The notes under the pieces were generated by a model. That model ran no database searches, was not told the DNA's origin, and was given only the letters and a program-made list of their open reading frames with translations. Positions 18,101 through 26,461 of a stretch of 64,000 nucleotides of DNA are shown here, one piece after another. The DNA comes from Raineyella sp034933565 (GTDB lineage Bacteria; Actinomycetota; Actinomycetes; Propionibacteriales; Propionibacteriaceae): the NCBI RefSeq assembly GCF_034933565.1, contig NZ_JAYFNG010000027.1:1-64000 (forward strand). Direction: 5' to 3'. A program made the translations under genes and the position numbers. Every line of letters begins with the position of its first letter. The first letter of the stretch is position 1.

Positions 18101-19946
18101 GGCCCGGGATGCCGGGGGCGGGCAGCACGGACACCCGGTCGGGGGTGATCTCCTCGATCCGCCAGCTGGTGGCACCCAGCGCGATCACATCGCCGACCCG
18201 CGACTCGAAGACCATCTCCTCGTCGAGCTCACCGACCCGGCGCGGGCCGCGGGTCTCGTCCCCGGCGACCAGGTAGACCGGGTAGAGGCCCCGGTCCGGG
18301 ATCGTCCCTCCGCTGGTGACCGCCAGCCGCTGCGTCCCGGGCCGGCCGGTCAGGGTGCCGCGGGCGCGGTCCCAGACCACTCGGGGCCGTAGCTCGGCGA
18401 ACTCGTCGGAGGGGTAGCGGCCGGCCAGCAGGTCGAGGGTGACCTCGAAGGCGCTGCGGGGGAGGTCGGCGTACGGTGCGGCCCGGCGGACGGTGTCCCA
18501 CCACTTCTCGACGTCCAATGGGCCCAGCGCGCACGCGGCGACGGTCTGCTGGGCGAGGATGTCCAGCGGGTCGGCGATGACGTGCAGCGGCTCGATCGCC
18601 CCGGCCTTCATCCGCTGCCCGACCACCGCGGCGTGGATCAGGTCGGCCCGGTGGGTGGGGAAGATGATGCCGCGCGAGACCTCCCCCACCCGGTGGCCGG
18701 CGCGGCCGACCCGCTGCAGTGCCGACGCGACGGAGAACGGTGCCGCCACCTGGATGACGAGATCGATGGCACCCATGTCGATGCCGAGCTCGAGGGAGCT
18801 GGTGGCGACGACGCAGCGCAGCCGCCCGGCCTTGAGATCCCCCTCGATCCGGGCCCGTTGTTCCTTGGCGACCGACCCGTGGTGCGAGCGGGCCAGCACC
18901 GGTGGGTCCTCATCGTCGCCGAGCTCGCCGGCCGCCCGCAGCCGCTCGGCGTACAGCTCGTTCATCCGGGTGGTGATCTTCTCCGCGGAGCGCCGGGAGT
19001 TGGCGAAGACCAGGGTGGACCCCTGGGCCAGCACCAGGTCGACCAGCCGCTCCTCGATGTCGGGCCAGATCGAGTGGATCCGCTGCGGGTCGTCGTCGGC
19101 CGTACGGTCCCGCGACAGGTCGGCCATGTCCGGCACCGGCACGGTGATGGTGAGGTCCCAGACCTTGTCGGAGGGGGGTCGGACGATCCGGACCGGGCGG
19201 CGACCGCCGAGGAACCGGGCCACCTCCTCGGCCGGCTCGACCGTCGCGGACAGCCCGATCCGCTGGGCCGGGGTGGGCAGCAGGTCGTCGAGCCGCTCCA
19301 GGGACAGCGCCAGGTGCGCGCCGCGTTTGGTGCCGGCGACCGCGTGGACCTCGTCGACCACCACGGTCCCGACGCCGGTGAGCGTCTCCCGGGCCGATGA
19401 GGTCAGCATCAGATAGAGCGACTCCGGGGTGGTGATCAGGATGTCGGGCGGCTCGCGCACGAGGCGGCGCCGATCGGTGGGGGTTGTGTCGCCGGAGCGG
19501 ACGCCGACCCGGACGTCACGCACCGGCTCGCCGCGTTCGGCGGCGACCCGGCGGATCCCCGCCAGCGGGTGGTGCAGGTTGCGCTCGACGTCGACCCCCA
19601 GCGCCTTGAGCGGGGAGATGTAGAGCACCCGGGTCCGCGGGGTCTCCGGGTCGTCACCGGAGTGGCCCTGCTCGGATGGCCGGCCACCGGACGGTCCGTC
19701 CACCCCGGGCCCGGCCGGGTCGGCGCCCACCCGGGGCCCGGTCCCGGCCGGGTCGGCCAGCATCAGCCGGTCGATCGCCCAGAGGAACGCGGCCAGTGTC
19801 TTGCCCGAGCCGGTCGGGGCGATCACCAGGGCGTGGTGCCCGGAACTGATCGCCGACCAGGCCCCCGCCTGGGCCGGCGTCGGCTGCCCGAACTCGCCCT
19901 CGAACCACTGACGGGTCGCGGGGGCGAAGCGGTCGAGCGCGGGCAT
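15114..19946 (-). CDS. lhr: Lhr family ATP-dependent helicase (long form)
   Basis: A 1610-residue superfamily 2 3'-5' helicase that acts in DNA repair in mycobacteria and E. coli. Motifs: Walker A IAPTGSGKT (about residues 42-50), DEVH box VVDEVHAV, SATV, HHGS, TSSLELGIDMG and QRVGRAGHR. The Lhr core winged-helix domain and the actinobacterial C-terminal domain follow. The ATG at 19946 gives the canonical MPALDRFAPATRQWFEGEFG start; the longer upstream frame is not helicase. Two low-complexity inserts are visible: a Gly/Pro-rich insert before LYISPLKAL and a GPATG-type repeat near 15410-15500. It is 50 bp downstream of the HIT gene on the same strand. Confidence 0.95.
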   Translation of the reverse strand: MPALDRFAPATRQWFEGEFGQPTPAQAGAWSAISSGHHALVIAPTGSGKTLAAFLWAIDRLMLADPAGTGPRVGADPAGPGVDGPSGGRPSEQGHSGDDPETPRTRVLYISPLKALGVDVERNLHHPLAGIRRVAAERGEPVRDVRVGVRSGDTTPTDRRRLVREPPDILITTPESLYLMLTSSARETLTGVGTVVVDEVHAVAGTKRGAHLALSLERLDDLLPTPAQRIGLSATVEPAEEVARFLGGRRPVRIVRPPSDKVWDLTITVPVPDMADLSRDRTADDDPQRIHSIWPDIEERLVDLVLAQGSTLVFANSRRSAEKITTRMNELYAERLRAAGELGDDEDPPVLARSHHGSVAKEQRARIEGDLKAGRLRCVVATSSLELGIDMGAIDLVIQVAAPFSVASALQRVGRAGHRVGEVSRGIIFPTHRADLIHAAVVGQRMKAGAIEPLHVIADPLDILAQQTVAACALGPLDVEKWWDTVRRAAPYADLPRSAFEVTLDLLAGRYPSDEFAELRPRVVWDRARGTLTGRPGTQRLAVTSGGTIPDRGLYPVYLVAGDETRGPRRVGELDEEMVFESRVGDVIALGATSWRIEEITPDRVSVLPAPGIPGRLPFWHGEDDGRPAVLGAAMGAYVRELEGRAAAEGVEPVRGDLREAGLDAWAADNLLDYLRDQRRATGVVPADDRLVVERFRDELGDWRVVCHSPYGKPVNAPWALAVARRIREEYGVDPQAMAADDGIVLRVAATDAAPPDDALFRFDPDELARTISAEAEHSALFAARFRECAARALLLPHRDPGRRMPLWQQRHRSAQLLRVASRHPTFPIVLEALREVLLDAYDIPALQDLLARIDRREVALVPVETVRPSPFAASLLMGYVGQFLYDTDVPLAERRAAALGLDQKLLGELLGTGDLADLLDPAVIDRVEAELQHTATDRRLRGVEGTADLLRLLGPLTEDELADRLTGEDVDAGSCLAALLAAGRAVRVEIGGLSRVAAVEDAARLRDALGTVLPAGVPAAHLATVADPVGDLVARFARTHGPFVVPDVATRVGLGVAVVQRTVHRLVEEGRLVAGEFRRRPGPPGGFADSQYVDAEVLRVIRRRSLTALRAQVRPVAADRYASFLQVWQHVGPGNRVGGADGLLTVIDQLAGVRLPASAWESLVLPVRLEDWSPGLLDGLVAGGEVIWVGDGALAGGDGWLTLHLAEAGDLTLPQDLAERADAITDPLARRIHGLLQERGGAFRVEEILDALERETAERGPAPPPGGASDPDHPGGVGRRDARPGEVLSAGEVGAPGGTPAPLTVAAVAEAVTSLAWAGLVTSDTYASVRAMLRAGRSTHRTVPVPTRGRPGRPARMRMRPTMATRSPLPGRWSVVRPRPLDATVRASELAQLLLDRHGVVTRGGVECEGLAGGFAGQYRVLTTLEENGRCRRGYFVADLGPAQFAEAGTVDLLRRAEAPGAVLLAATDPANPYGAALAWPEPAAGPTAGPATGSTAGPATGPAAGFAAGARPGRRSGALVVLVAGSPVLFVERGGRTLLAFDTDRRRLAEAAEALAAGVQCGAVDTLSIETVNGEPAMAVTGAAAAARVALVEAGAYTSPKAVRLRRT
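15415..15500 (-). repeat. In-frame degenerate repeat within lhr
   Basis: Alternating 12-bp units GTCGCGGGTCCG and GCCGTGGRTCCG encode a run of GPATG/STAGP-type residues in a surface linker near the Lhr C terminus. It resembles the intergenic repeats of the window in style and keeps the frame. Confidence 0.65.
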
Positions 19947-19996
19947 GGGTCCAGTGTGGCACCGGCCACTGACACCGGCCCCGGGGTGCCGGGCAC

Positions 19997-20416
19997 TCAG
20001 GCCGGCACGTACTCCCCGGCGCCCAGCTCGCGGAGAGCGGCGCGCAGCTCGGTGGTGGCCCGGTCCATCTCCGTCTCCGAGACGTCGATGGCCCGCAGGG
20101 TGTATCCGCTCATGTCGTCGGCACCGAAGACGTGGATGTGCAGGTGCGGCACCTCGAAACCGGCGATCAACAGGCCGGCGCGGGCGGCCCCGGTGACCTT
20201 CACCATCGCCTGCCCGATGAGCCGGGAGACCTCGGTGAGGTGGGCCCACAACGCCGGATCCGCCTCGGTCCACCGGTCGACCTCCTGGATCGGGACGACC
20301 AGGGTGTGGCCCCAGGCGACCGGGCCGATCGACAGGAAGGCGGCCACCGTGTCGTCGCGGTAGACGAAGCGGCCGGGCAGTTCACCGGTGATGATGCGCG
20401 TGAAGACAGTTGCCAT
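19997..20416 (-). CDS. HIT family protein
   Basis: A 139-residue histidine-triad nucleotide hydrolase/transferase. The family signature HLHIHVF is at about residues 92-98, with GHTLVVPIQEVDRW upstream. It probably acts on adenosine phosphoramidates or dinucleotides (HinT-like), although the triad reads H-L-H-I-H and the exact branch is unclear. The start at 20416 has no Shine-Dalgarno and a leaderless TAGGCT box 6 nt upstream. Lhr follows 50 bp downstream and may be co-transcribed. Confidence 0.92.
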   Translation of the reverse strand: MATVFTRIITGELPGRFVYRDDTVAAFLSIGPVAWGHTLVVPIQEVDRWTEADPALWAHLTEVSRLIGQAMVKVTGAARAGLLIAGFEVPHLHIHVFGADDMSGYTLRAIDVSETEMDRATTELRAALRELGAGEYVPA

Positions 20417-20422
20417 GCAGTG

Positions 20423-20428
20423 AGCCTA
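20423..20428 (-). promoter_or_regulatory. Leaderless-type -10 box TAGGCT of the HIT gene
   Basis: On the minus strand TAGGCT ends 6 nt before the ATG at 20416. Confidence 0.55.
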
Positions 20429-20483
20429 CGGATCCGCGGCCGTTCCGGGGAGGGGGACACGGTGGTCCGTACGGTCCGCGGCA

Positions 20484-20568
20484 CGCGACGATGCGCTGAC
20501 GAACGACGCACCGGTGAACGACGCACTGACAGCCGACGCACCAGCAGACGATGCCCGACGGACCGGAC
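20484..20568. repeat. Degenerate GACGCAC/GACGATGC repeat upstream of the RidA gene
   Basis: About five diverged units of roughly 16-21 bp, each with GACGMWSC and a CTGAC or GTGAAC spacer, fill the divergent HIT/RidA gap. No gene or strong promoter is recognisable inside it. Confidence 0.5.
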
Positions 20569-20617
20569 CCCACCGACCGGACCCGACCGGCGCGACGACC
20601 CGCCCGACGGAGGACCC

Positions 20618-21028
20618 ATGACCGAGACCGCACGCCGCGAGGCGATCATGCCGAACACGCTCCCGGCCGCCCCGGCGGTGAACAACACCTACTCCTACGG
20701 CGTGCGGGCGGGTGACACCCTGTACATCGCCGGGATGGTGTCCTTCGCCGCCGACGGGTCGATCGTCGGCGAGGGGGACATCGCCGCCCAGGTCGACCAG
20801 GCGCTGCACAACATGGCCGAGGTGGTCACCGCCGCCGGCGGCACGATGGATGACGTCGTCGCCACCACCACCTATCTGGTGGACGTGACGGCCGCCCCGG
20901 TGGTGAGCGCGGCGCGGGCCCGCTGGTTCACCGGCCCGGTCAAGCCGACGCACACGGTGGTGGGCGTCGCCGCCCTCGGCCGCCCGCAGTTCCTGGTCGA
21001 GATCGAGGCCGTGGCCCACCTGGGCTGA
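20618..21028 (+). CDS. RidA family protein (YjgF/YER057c/UK114)
   Basis: A 136-residue protein of the RidA superfamily, whose best-known member hydrolyses reactive enamine/imine intermediates from amino acid metabolism. YSYGVRAGDTLYIAGMVSFA, the TTYLVD segment and the C-terminal VGVAALGRPQFLVEIEAVAH match. The usual catalytic arginine of the RidA subgroup (R in xxCVRxxxLP) is not seen at the expected place, where ALGRPQ stands, so a Rid-like subgroup is possible. GGAGG at 20609-20613 supports the ATG at 20618. Confidence 0.9.
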   Translation: MTETARREAIMPNTLPAAPAVNNTYSYGVRAGDTLYIAGMVSFAADGSIVGEGDIAAQVDQALHNMAEVVTAAGGTMDDVVATTTYLVDVTAAPVVSAARARWFTGPVKPTHTVVGVAALGRPQFLVEIEAVAHLG

Positions 21029-21200
21029 GAACACCTGGCTGAGAACACCGGGCAGAGGACCGTCCTGACGCCCACCGGCCGCACCGGAGGTGAGCGATCT
21101 CACGGGCTGCGCCGGGAGGGCACGATTCCACCGCGGGACAGCACCCCGGAACAGCACCTCGAGACGCGGTCGCCAGGTCGCACCCCGTATGCTGCGGGCC

Positions 21201-23768
21201 ATGCCAGACAACGCGCAGCAGACGACCAGCAGCGGCACCACCCCTGCCGACGAGTCGCCCACGACGGCCCACCGCGAGAAGGGCCCGGCCGGCACGCCCA
21301 CGCATCCTCTCGCCCTGGCCCCGGTCAAGTCGCCGCCGCATTCGGTGGACGGCTTCGTCGCGGCCTTCCTCGGTGAGCTGAACACGACGCAGGGCGTGCA
21401 ACTGTCGCATTCCAGCATCAACGACCAGTACCTGGCACTGGCCGGCACCGTCCGCCAGTACCTGATGGCCCGCTGGCTGGAGACGAGCCGCAAGACGCAC
21501 GAGGCCAAGGCCAAGACGGTCGGCTATCTCTCCGCGGAGTACCTGCTCGGCCGCCAGCTCGGCAACGCCCTGATGGCCTCCGACCTGAACGAGATCGCCG
21601 AGAAGGGCCTCGAGCAGTGCGGCATCGATCTGGCCACCCTGCGCAGCCAGGAGGTGGAGCCCGGCCTCGGCAACGGTGGCCTCGGGCGGCTCGCCGCCTG
21701 CTTCATCGACTCGCTGGCGACGATGAACGTGCCCTGCATCGGCTACGGCATCCGCTACGAGTACGGCATCTTCCGCCAGACCTTCGTGGACGGCCGTCAG
21801 GTCGAGCAGCCCGACACCTGGCTCGCGCTCGGCTCGCCGTGGGAGTTCCCGCACCCCGAGGAGTCGGTGCAGGTGAACTTCGGCGGTCACACCGAGCGGA
21901 CCGTCGACGAGGACGGCCGGGAACGGACCACCTGGGTGCCCGCCTGGAACGTGCTGGGCGTGCCGTACAACTACATGGTCCCCGGCTACCTCAACGGCCG
22001 GGTCAACCCGCTGCGGCTGTGGAGCGCGCAGGCGACGAAGGCCTTCGACCTGTCGATCTTCAATGCCGGTGACTACGCCGAGGCGGTGCGGGCCCAGACC
22101 TTCGCCGAGAACATCTCCAAGGTGCTCTACCCCGAGGACTCCACCCCGCAGGGCAAGGAGCTGCGACTGCAGCAGCAGTACTTCTTCGTGGCCTGCTCGC
22201 TGCGCGACTTCATCGACAACGAGCTGGAGGAGGACTTCGACCTCCACAACCTGCCGGACCGGATCATCTTCCAGCTCAACGACACCCACCCGGTGATCGC
22301 GGTGCCGGAGCTGATGCGCATCCTGATGGACGAGCGCGGCTTCGAGTGGGAGGAGGCCTGGGAGGTCACCCACCGGTGCTTCGCCTACACCTGCCACACG
22401 CTGCTCCCGGAGGCCCTCGAGGTGTGGTCGACCGACCTGCTCGGCCGCCTGCTGCCGCGCCACCTGGAGATCATCTACGGCATCAACGAGCACTTCCTGG
22501 CCGAGGTCCGCGAGACGTTCCCGGGCGACGAGCTGCGCGCCGGCCGGATGTCGATCATCACCGAGTACCCCGACCGGGGCATCCGGATGGCCCACCTCGC
22601 CACCGTCGCCGCGACCAAGGTCAACGGTGTCGCCGAGCTGCACAGTCAGCTGCTGCGCGACAAGGTGCTGCCGGACTTCTCCGCGCTGTGGCCGGAGCGG
22701 TTCACCAACGTGACCAACGGTGTCACCCCGCGCCGCTTCGTCAAGATGGCCAACCCGAAGCTCTCCGACGTGATCACCGACGCGATCGGTTCCGGCTGGG
22801 TCACCGACCTGGAGCGCCTCAAGGAGCTCGAGACGTACGCCCTGGACGAGGACTTCCTGGTCGCCTTCCGGGAGGCGAAGGACTGGAACAAGCATCGGCT
22901 CACCACCCTGCTGCGGACGCGGGACGGGATCGATCTGCCCGACGGCCACCTGCTCGACGTGATGGTCAAGCGGCTGCACGAGTACAAGCGCCAGACGCTG
23001 AAGCTGCTGCACGTCGTGTCGCTCTACGAGCAGGTGCTCTCCGGCAAGGTGGCCGCCGCCGACCTGACGCCGCGCACCGTGGTGTTCGGTGCGAAGGCCG
23101 CTCCCGGCTACCGGATGGCGAAGGACATCATCCACCTGATCAACCGGGTGGCCCACACGATCAACACCGACCCCTGTGTCGAGGGCCGGCTGAAGATCGC
23201 CTTCCCGGCGAACTACAACGTCACCCTCGCCGAGAAGCTGATCCCGGCCGCGGACCTGTCCGAGCAGATCTCCCTGGCCGGCATGGAGGCCTCCGGCACC
23301 GGCAACATGAAGTTCGCCCTCAACGGCGCCCTGACGGTCGGCACCGACGACGGGGCGAACGTCGAGATCCGCCGCCTGGTCGGCGACGAGAACTTCTTCC
23401 TGTTCGGGATGAGCGAGCCGCAGGTCGCCGAGCTCGGCGCCCACGGCTACAACCCGGGCGAGTACTACCAGCGCAACGCGTCGATCCGGGCCGCGATCGA
23501 CCTGATCAACTCCGGGGCGTTCAGCGACGGCGACCGCGGCATGTTCGACTCGGTGACGGTGTCGCTGACCCACCACGACCGGTTCATGGTGCTGGCCGAC
23601 TTCCAGTCGTACGTCGACGCCCAGGCGAAGATCGAGGAGAAGTACGCCGACCAGGACGCCTGGACCCGCTCCGCGGTGCTCAATGTGGCCCGCTGCGGCT
23701 ACTTCAGCTCCGACCGCTCGATGCGGGACTACATCCGCAACATCTGGCACACCCAGCCGATGCTCTGA
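21201..23768 (+). CDS. glgP: Glycogen/alpha-glucan phosphorylase
   Basis: An 855-residue GT35 enzyme that releases glucose 1-phosphate from glycogen or maltodextrins. EPGLGNGGLGRLAACFIDSL (about residues 154-173), WNVLGVPYNYMVPGYLNGR and the PLP site EASGTGNMKFALNGALTVGT with the Schiff-base lysine near 703 are diagnostic of the E. coli/plant-type phosphorylase. A Thr/Pro-rich extension of about 60 residues precedes the conserved part. ATG 21201 is chosen over the upstream in-frame 21090 because conservation only begins later. Monocistronic, with a strong terminator just downstream. Its product feeds phosphoglucomutase and glycolysis. Confidence 0.96.
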   Translation: MPDNAQQTTSSGTTPADESPTTAHREKGPAGTPTHPLALAPVKSPPHSVDGFVAAFLGELNTTQGVQLSHSSINDQYLALAGTVRQYLMARWLETSRKTHEAKAKTVGYLSAEYLLGRQLGNALMASDLNEIAEKGLEQCGIDLATLRSQEVEPGLGNGGLGRLAACFIDSLATMNVPCIGYGIRYEYGIFRQTFVDGRQVEQPDTWLALGSPWEFPHPEESVQVNFGGHTERTVDEDGRERTTWVPAWNVLGVPYNYMVPGYLNGRVNPLRLWSAQATKAFDLSIFNAGDYAEAVRAQTFAENISKVLYPEDSTPQGKELRLQQQYFFVACSLRDFIDNELEEDFDLHNLPDRIIFQLNDTHPVIAVPELMRILMDERGFEWEEAWEVTHRCFAYTCHTLLPEALEVWSTDLLGRLLPRHLEIIYGINEHFLAEVRETFPGDELRAGRMSIITEYPDRGIRMAHLATVAATKVNGVAELHSQLLRDKVLPDFSALWPERFTNVTNGVTPRRFVKMANPKLSDVITDAIGSGWVTDLERLKELETYALDEDFLVAFREAKDWNKHRLTTLLRTRDGIDLPDGHLLDVMVKRLHEYKRQTLKLLHVVSLYEQVLSGKVAAADLTPRTVVFGAKAAPGYRMAKDIIHLINRVAHTINTDPCVEGRLKIAFPANYNVTLAEKLIPAADLSEQISLAGMEASGTGNMKFALNGALTVGTDDGANVEIRRLVGDENFFLFGMSEPQVAELGAHGYNPGEYYQRNASIRAAIDLINSGAFSDGDRGMFDSVTVSLTHHDRFMVLADFQSYVDAQAKIEEKYADQDAWTRSAVLNVARCGYFSSDRSMRDYIRNIWHTQPML

Positions 23769-23775
23769 GCGGACC

Positions 23776-23810
23776 GTGCGTGTCGTCCCGGTCGCCGGGA
23801 CGACACGCAC
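23776..23810 (+). terminator. Terminator hairpin of glgP
   Basis: A perfect 16-bp stem (GTGCGTGTCGTCCCGG, 23776-23791, with 23795-23810) and a 3-nt loop begin 8 nt past the glgP stop. A second short palindrome CGGACGGCCGTCCG follows. There is no U tract. Confidence 0.85.
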
Positions 23811-23933
23811 CGGACGGCCGTCCGGATGCCACGGGACAGTCCGGGACTGTCATCCCGGGCGACGCGTACCCGGGCGACACGTACGGGACGGCGCCACCGC
23901 GCCGCGGATCGGCGGGTGGCGGGTGGCGACAGG

Positions 23934-24266
23934 TCAGCGGGTGGCGACCGCCTGCAGCACTGCCTCGCGCGCATCGGCCGAGCGGGCCGGCAGCACCGGA
24001 ATGCCCATCTTGCCCAAGGTGTGCAGCATGCCCTGGCCCATGTGGTCGACGACGACGGCCTCAACGGCGTTCTCCCGCAGGAACCGCACGATCCGGGCGT
24101 GGTGCGACCCCTCGGTCCCCTCGTCGTGGGCGACGTCCCAGCCGACCCGGTGGACCACCCAGTCGGTGACCTGCCCGGCATCGACCGTGGCGACGGCGAC
24201 CATCGGCGCCCGCCCCCAACGGGGCTCGACCTGACCGTCCGACGTGACCGGGATCGCGATGTTCAT
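23934..24266 (-). CDS. NifX/NifB-type dinitrogenase iron-molybdenum cofactor domain protein
   Basis: A 110-residue stand-alone domain. MNIAIPVTSDGQVEPRWGRA and the C-terminal VEAVVVDHMGQGMLHTLGKM match the NifX/NafY/MTH1175 fold, which binds Fe-S or Fe-Mo clusters in nitrogenase maturation. No nif gene is present, and stand-alone copies occur widely in non-fixing bacteria with unknown roles. The start at 24266 is supported by homology and a leaderless TACAGT box; the upstream frame is not protein-like. It converges with glgP. Confidence 0.85.
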   Translation of the reverse strand: MNIAIPVTSDGQVEPRWGRAPMVAVATVDAGQVTDWVVHRVGWDVAHDEGTEGSHHARIVRFLRENAVEAVVVDHMGQGMLHTLGKMGIPVLPARSADAREAVLQAVATR

Positions 24267-24272
24267 GCCCTC

Positions 24273-24278
24273 ACTGTA
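24273..24278 (-). promoter_or_regulatory. Leaderless-type -10 box TACAGT
   Basis: On the minus strand TACAGT ends 6 nt before the ATG at 24266. Confidence 0.55.
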
Positions 24279-24483
24279 GGACGACACTGTCGTGACGGCG
24301 CTGCAGGGGACGGCAGCGGGGCAGGGCACCGCGCCGGGCGGTCCCCTGCTGTCCGGAGCGCGCGGACGCCAGCACCGGCACGGCGGGCACGGCAGCCCCC
24401 GCGTGCCCGGTGCTGCGGCACCTGACGGCTCCCCCCGTTCCGTGGCCCGATGCTGCCCCTGTCGGCGCACCGGCCCGGAAACC

Positions 24484-24489
24484 TAACCT
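24484..24489 (+). promoter_or_regulatory. Leaderless-type -10 box TAACCT
   Basis: TAACCT ends 7 nt before the ATG at 24497. No Shine-Dalgarno is visible in the intervening bases. Confidence 0.55.
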
Positions 24490-24496
24490 GGCGGTC

Positions 24497-25678
24497 ATGT
24501 CGTCGCCCCTGAGTCCTGCCCGTCCACGCGTCTGGCCGCTGTACGTCGGCGGATTCCTCGGGCCGTTCGGCGGGGCGGTGACCAACACGATGCTCCCGGA
24601 GCTGGCCCACGGGCTGGGCACCGACCTCACCGCGGCGTCCTCGGCGGTGACCTGGTACATGCTGCCGTTCTGCCTCGCCCTGCTCGTCTCCGGCTCCCTC
24701 GCCCAGCGCTGGGGACGGGGCCGTACGATCCGCGGCGGGTACGCCGTCTACCTGGCGGCCTCCCTGGTCTGCGTCCTCGCCCAGGGCCTCCCCGCGGGGG
24801 CGGTGGTCCCGGTCTTCATGGCCGGGCGGGCCCTGCAGGGGGTCGGCAATGCCTTCACGACCCCGGTGCTGGTGTCGCTGCTGAGCGAGTTCGTGCCCGG
24901 GGACCGGCTGGGACGTTCGTTGGGCCTGTTCGCCTCGATGCAGGCCGCGGGGCAGGCGTTCAGCCCGCTGGTCGGCGGCGTGGCGGCGGACACCGACTAC
25001 CGGTTCGCCTTCGTCGTCACCGGGCTGGCGGCGCTGGTCCTCGGGCTGGTCACCCCCTCCGGGCGGGCCGGCAGCGGCCGGGCGGGCGGGCCGACCGACT
25101 GGCGGGCGCTGGCCAACCCGCGGGTGGCGCAGTCCTCCGCGGTGGCGTTCGCCGCCCAGGTGAGCGCCACCGGCGTCACGGTGCTGGCGGCGCTGATCGC
25201 CACCGACCGGTTCGGGCTCTCCCCCACCACCCGCGGCCTGGTGGTCGCGTTCTACGGCGTCGCGGGGCTGGCGAGCGGTAATCTGGCGGGCCGCCTCGCC
25301 GACAGCTGGGGGATCCGGCGGCTGGGTGTCCTCTCGCTCCTCGTGCTGGCCGTCGCGATGGCCCTGGTCGGGCTGGCGCCATGGCTGGCGCTGCTGGTCG
25401 TGCTGGTGGGGGCGATCGGCGCCGCGGGCACCGCGAGCCGGATCCTGACCAACACCCTCGCCCTGCGCAGCACCCCGCAGAACACCGGCGGCGCCACCTC
25501 GGTGACGATGGCGGTGCAGTTCCTCGGCTCCGCCGTGGTGCCCGCGCTGCTGCCGCTCTACGCGATCGCGCCGGCGCTGGCCACGGCGGCAGCCGGTGCC
25601 GTCGCCGCGCTGGGGGCGGTGGTCGCCGCCGTCCCCGTCCGTCCGGCAGCCGACGACGGAGCCGTCCGCCGGTCCTGA
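24497..25678 (+). CDS. MFS transporter (12 TM)
   Basis: A 393-residue major facilitator with two six-helix halves. The loop after helix 2, GSLAQRWGRGRTIRGGYAVY, is a degenerate motif A, and GRALQGVGNAFTTPVLVSLL is the motif-B region. It resembles drug-exporter-type members; the substrate is unknown. The conserved part starts at the ATG at 24497, which carries a leaderless signature; the longer frame from 24410 is not supported. It is divergent from the NifX-like gene. Confidence 0.88.
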   Translation: MSSPLSPARPRVWPLYVGGFLGPFGGAVTNTMLPELAHGLGTDLTAASSAVTWYMLPFCLALLVSGSLAQRWGRGRTIRGGYAVYLAASLVCVLAQGLPAGAVVPVFMAGRALQGVGNAFTTPVLVSLLSEFVPGDRLGRSLGLFASMQAAGQAFSPLVGGVAADTDYRFAFVVTGLAALVLGLVTPSGRAGSGRAGGPTDWRALANPRVAQSSAVAFAAQVSATGVTVLAALIATDRFGLSPTTRGLVVAFYGVAGLASGNLAGRLADSWGIRRLGVLSLLVLAVAMALVGLAPWLALLVVLVGAIGAAGTASRILTNTLALRSTPQNTGGATSVTMAVQFLGSAVVPALLPLYAIAPALATAAAGAVAALGAVVAAVPVRPAADDGAVRRS

Positions 25679-25811
25679 TCGGCGGCCCGACGGGAGTGAC
25701 CGTACGGCCCCGAAGGCCCCCGTACGGTCCCCGAAGGTCCGCCGAGGGGGTGAAATCGGCCCGGAACCCACCGGAAACCCCTGGGAAACGGCGTGTCTGC
25801 GCGGTTCTCCG

Positions 25812-25840
25812 TTGCAGTGACCCTCTGCGGTCACTAGCAT
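25812..25840 (+). promoter_or_regulatory. Promoter of the HU gene with palindrome in its spacer
   Basis: TTGCAG (25812-25817) and TAGCAT (25835-25840) are 17 nt apart. The spacer is an inverted repeat, GTGACC-N6-GGTCAC (25817-25834), starting on the last base of the -35 box and ending exactly at the -10 box, so a bound dimer would block the promoter. The predicted leader is about 90 nt. Confidence 0.65.
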
Positions 25841-25938
25841 CCTGCGTTGTTACGACATGTGCGTTGTGTCGATGCGCAGCGCCGAACCCTGACGAGGTCG
25901 CCTGCGACCGCGTCACGGACCATCACTGAAGGAGACAC

Positions 25939-26220
25939 ATGAACCGCACCGAACTCGTGGCGGCCGTCGCCGAGCGCGCCGGACTGTCGAAGGAAGACGC
26001 CAACCGTGCCATCACCGCCCTCGACGACGTCCTGCAGGAGGCCGCACGTGGGGGCCAGAAGGTCCAGATCCCGGGCCTGCTGACCCTTGAGGTCGTCGAG
26101 CGCGCCGCCCGCAGCGGCCGCAACCCCCGCACCGGCGAGACCATGGAGATCGCGGCCAAGCGGGCCGTCCGCCTCACTCCGGGCGCCGCGCTGAAGCGCG
26201 CCGCCAACGGCGAGGAGTGA
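25939..26220 (+). CDS. hup: HU family DNA-binding protein
   Basis: A 93-residue histone-like protein that bends and compacts DNA. MNRTELVAAVAERAGLSKED (helices 1-2) and the arm region with RSGRNPRTGETMEI (about residues 55-68) are canonical. It is the short HU form: the Lys/Ala-rich C-terminal tail found in many actinobacterial HU proteins is missing. AAGGAG lies 4 nt before the ATG. A good promoter lies upstream and a strong terminator downstream. Confidence 0.96.
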   Translation: MNRTELVAAVAERAGLSKEDANRAITALDDVLQEAARGGQKVQIPGLLTLEVVERAARSGRNPRTGETMEIAAKRAVRLTPGAALKRAANGEE

Positions 26221-26262
26221 TCCCCTCGGGCGTCACCCCTGACGTCCACCCCTGATCCTCCA

Positions 26263-26298
26263 CAGCGGCGGGTCCGGCCAGTGCCGGGCCCGCCGCTG
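26263..26298 (+). terminator. Terminator hairpin of the HU gene
   Basis: A 15-bp stem (26263-26277 with 26284-26298, one G-T wobble) and 6-nt loop, 43 nt past the HU stop. It may also act on the convergent MFS gene. Confidence 0.8.
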
Positions 26299-26350
26299 CC
26301 GTTCCCGGACCGTACGCGCGGCCGCGAGCCGGCGCTACGCGCATCCGGCC

Positions 26351-26413
26351 GGACGAGAGCCGGTCGGACGAGAGGCGGTCGGACGAGAGCCGGTCGGACG
26401 AGAGGCAGCGGTC
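26351..26413. repeat. 15-bp tandem repeat, four copies
   Basis: Units GGACGAGAGSCGGTC at 26351-26365, 26366-26380, 26381-26395 and a lengthened copy at 26396-26413. Located in the convergent gap between HU and an MFS gene. Confidence 0.9.
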
Positions 26414-26461
26414 GGATGCAGCGGCCGGGCCCGCTCCGGGCCAGCCGCGCCCGTACGACCC

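Noticed and set aside
20940..23810. A 956-codon minus-strand frame opposite glgP
   Set aside because: Mirror frame of a full-length glycogen phosphorylase; composition is Val/Asp/Arg/His-biased as in other antisense frames here.
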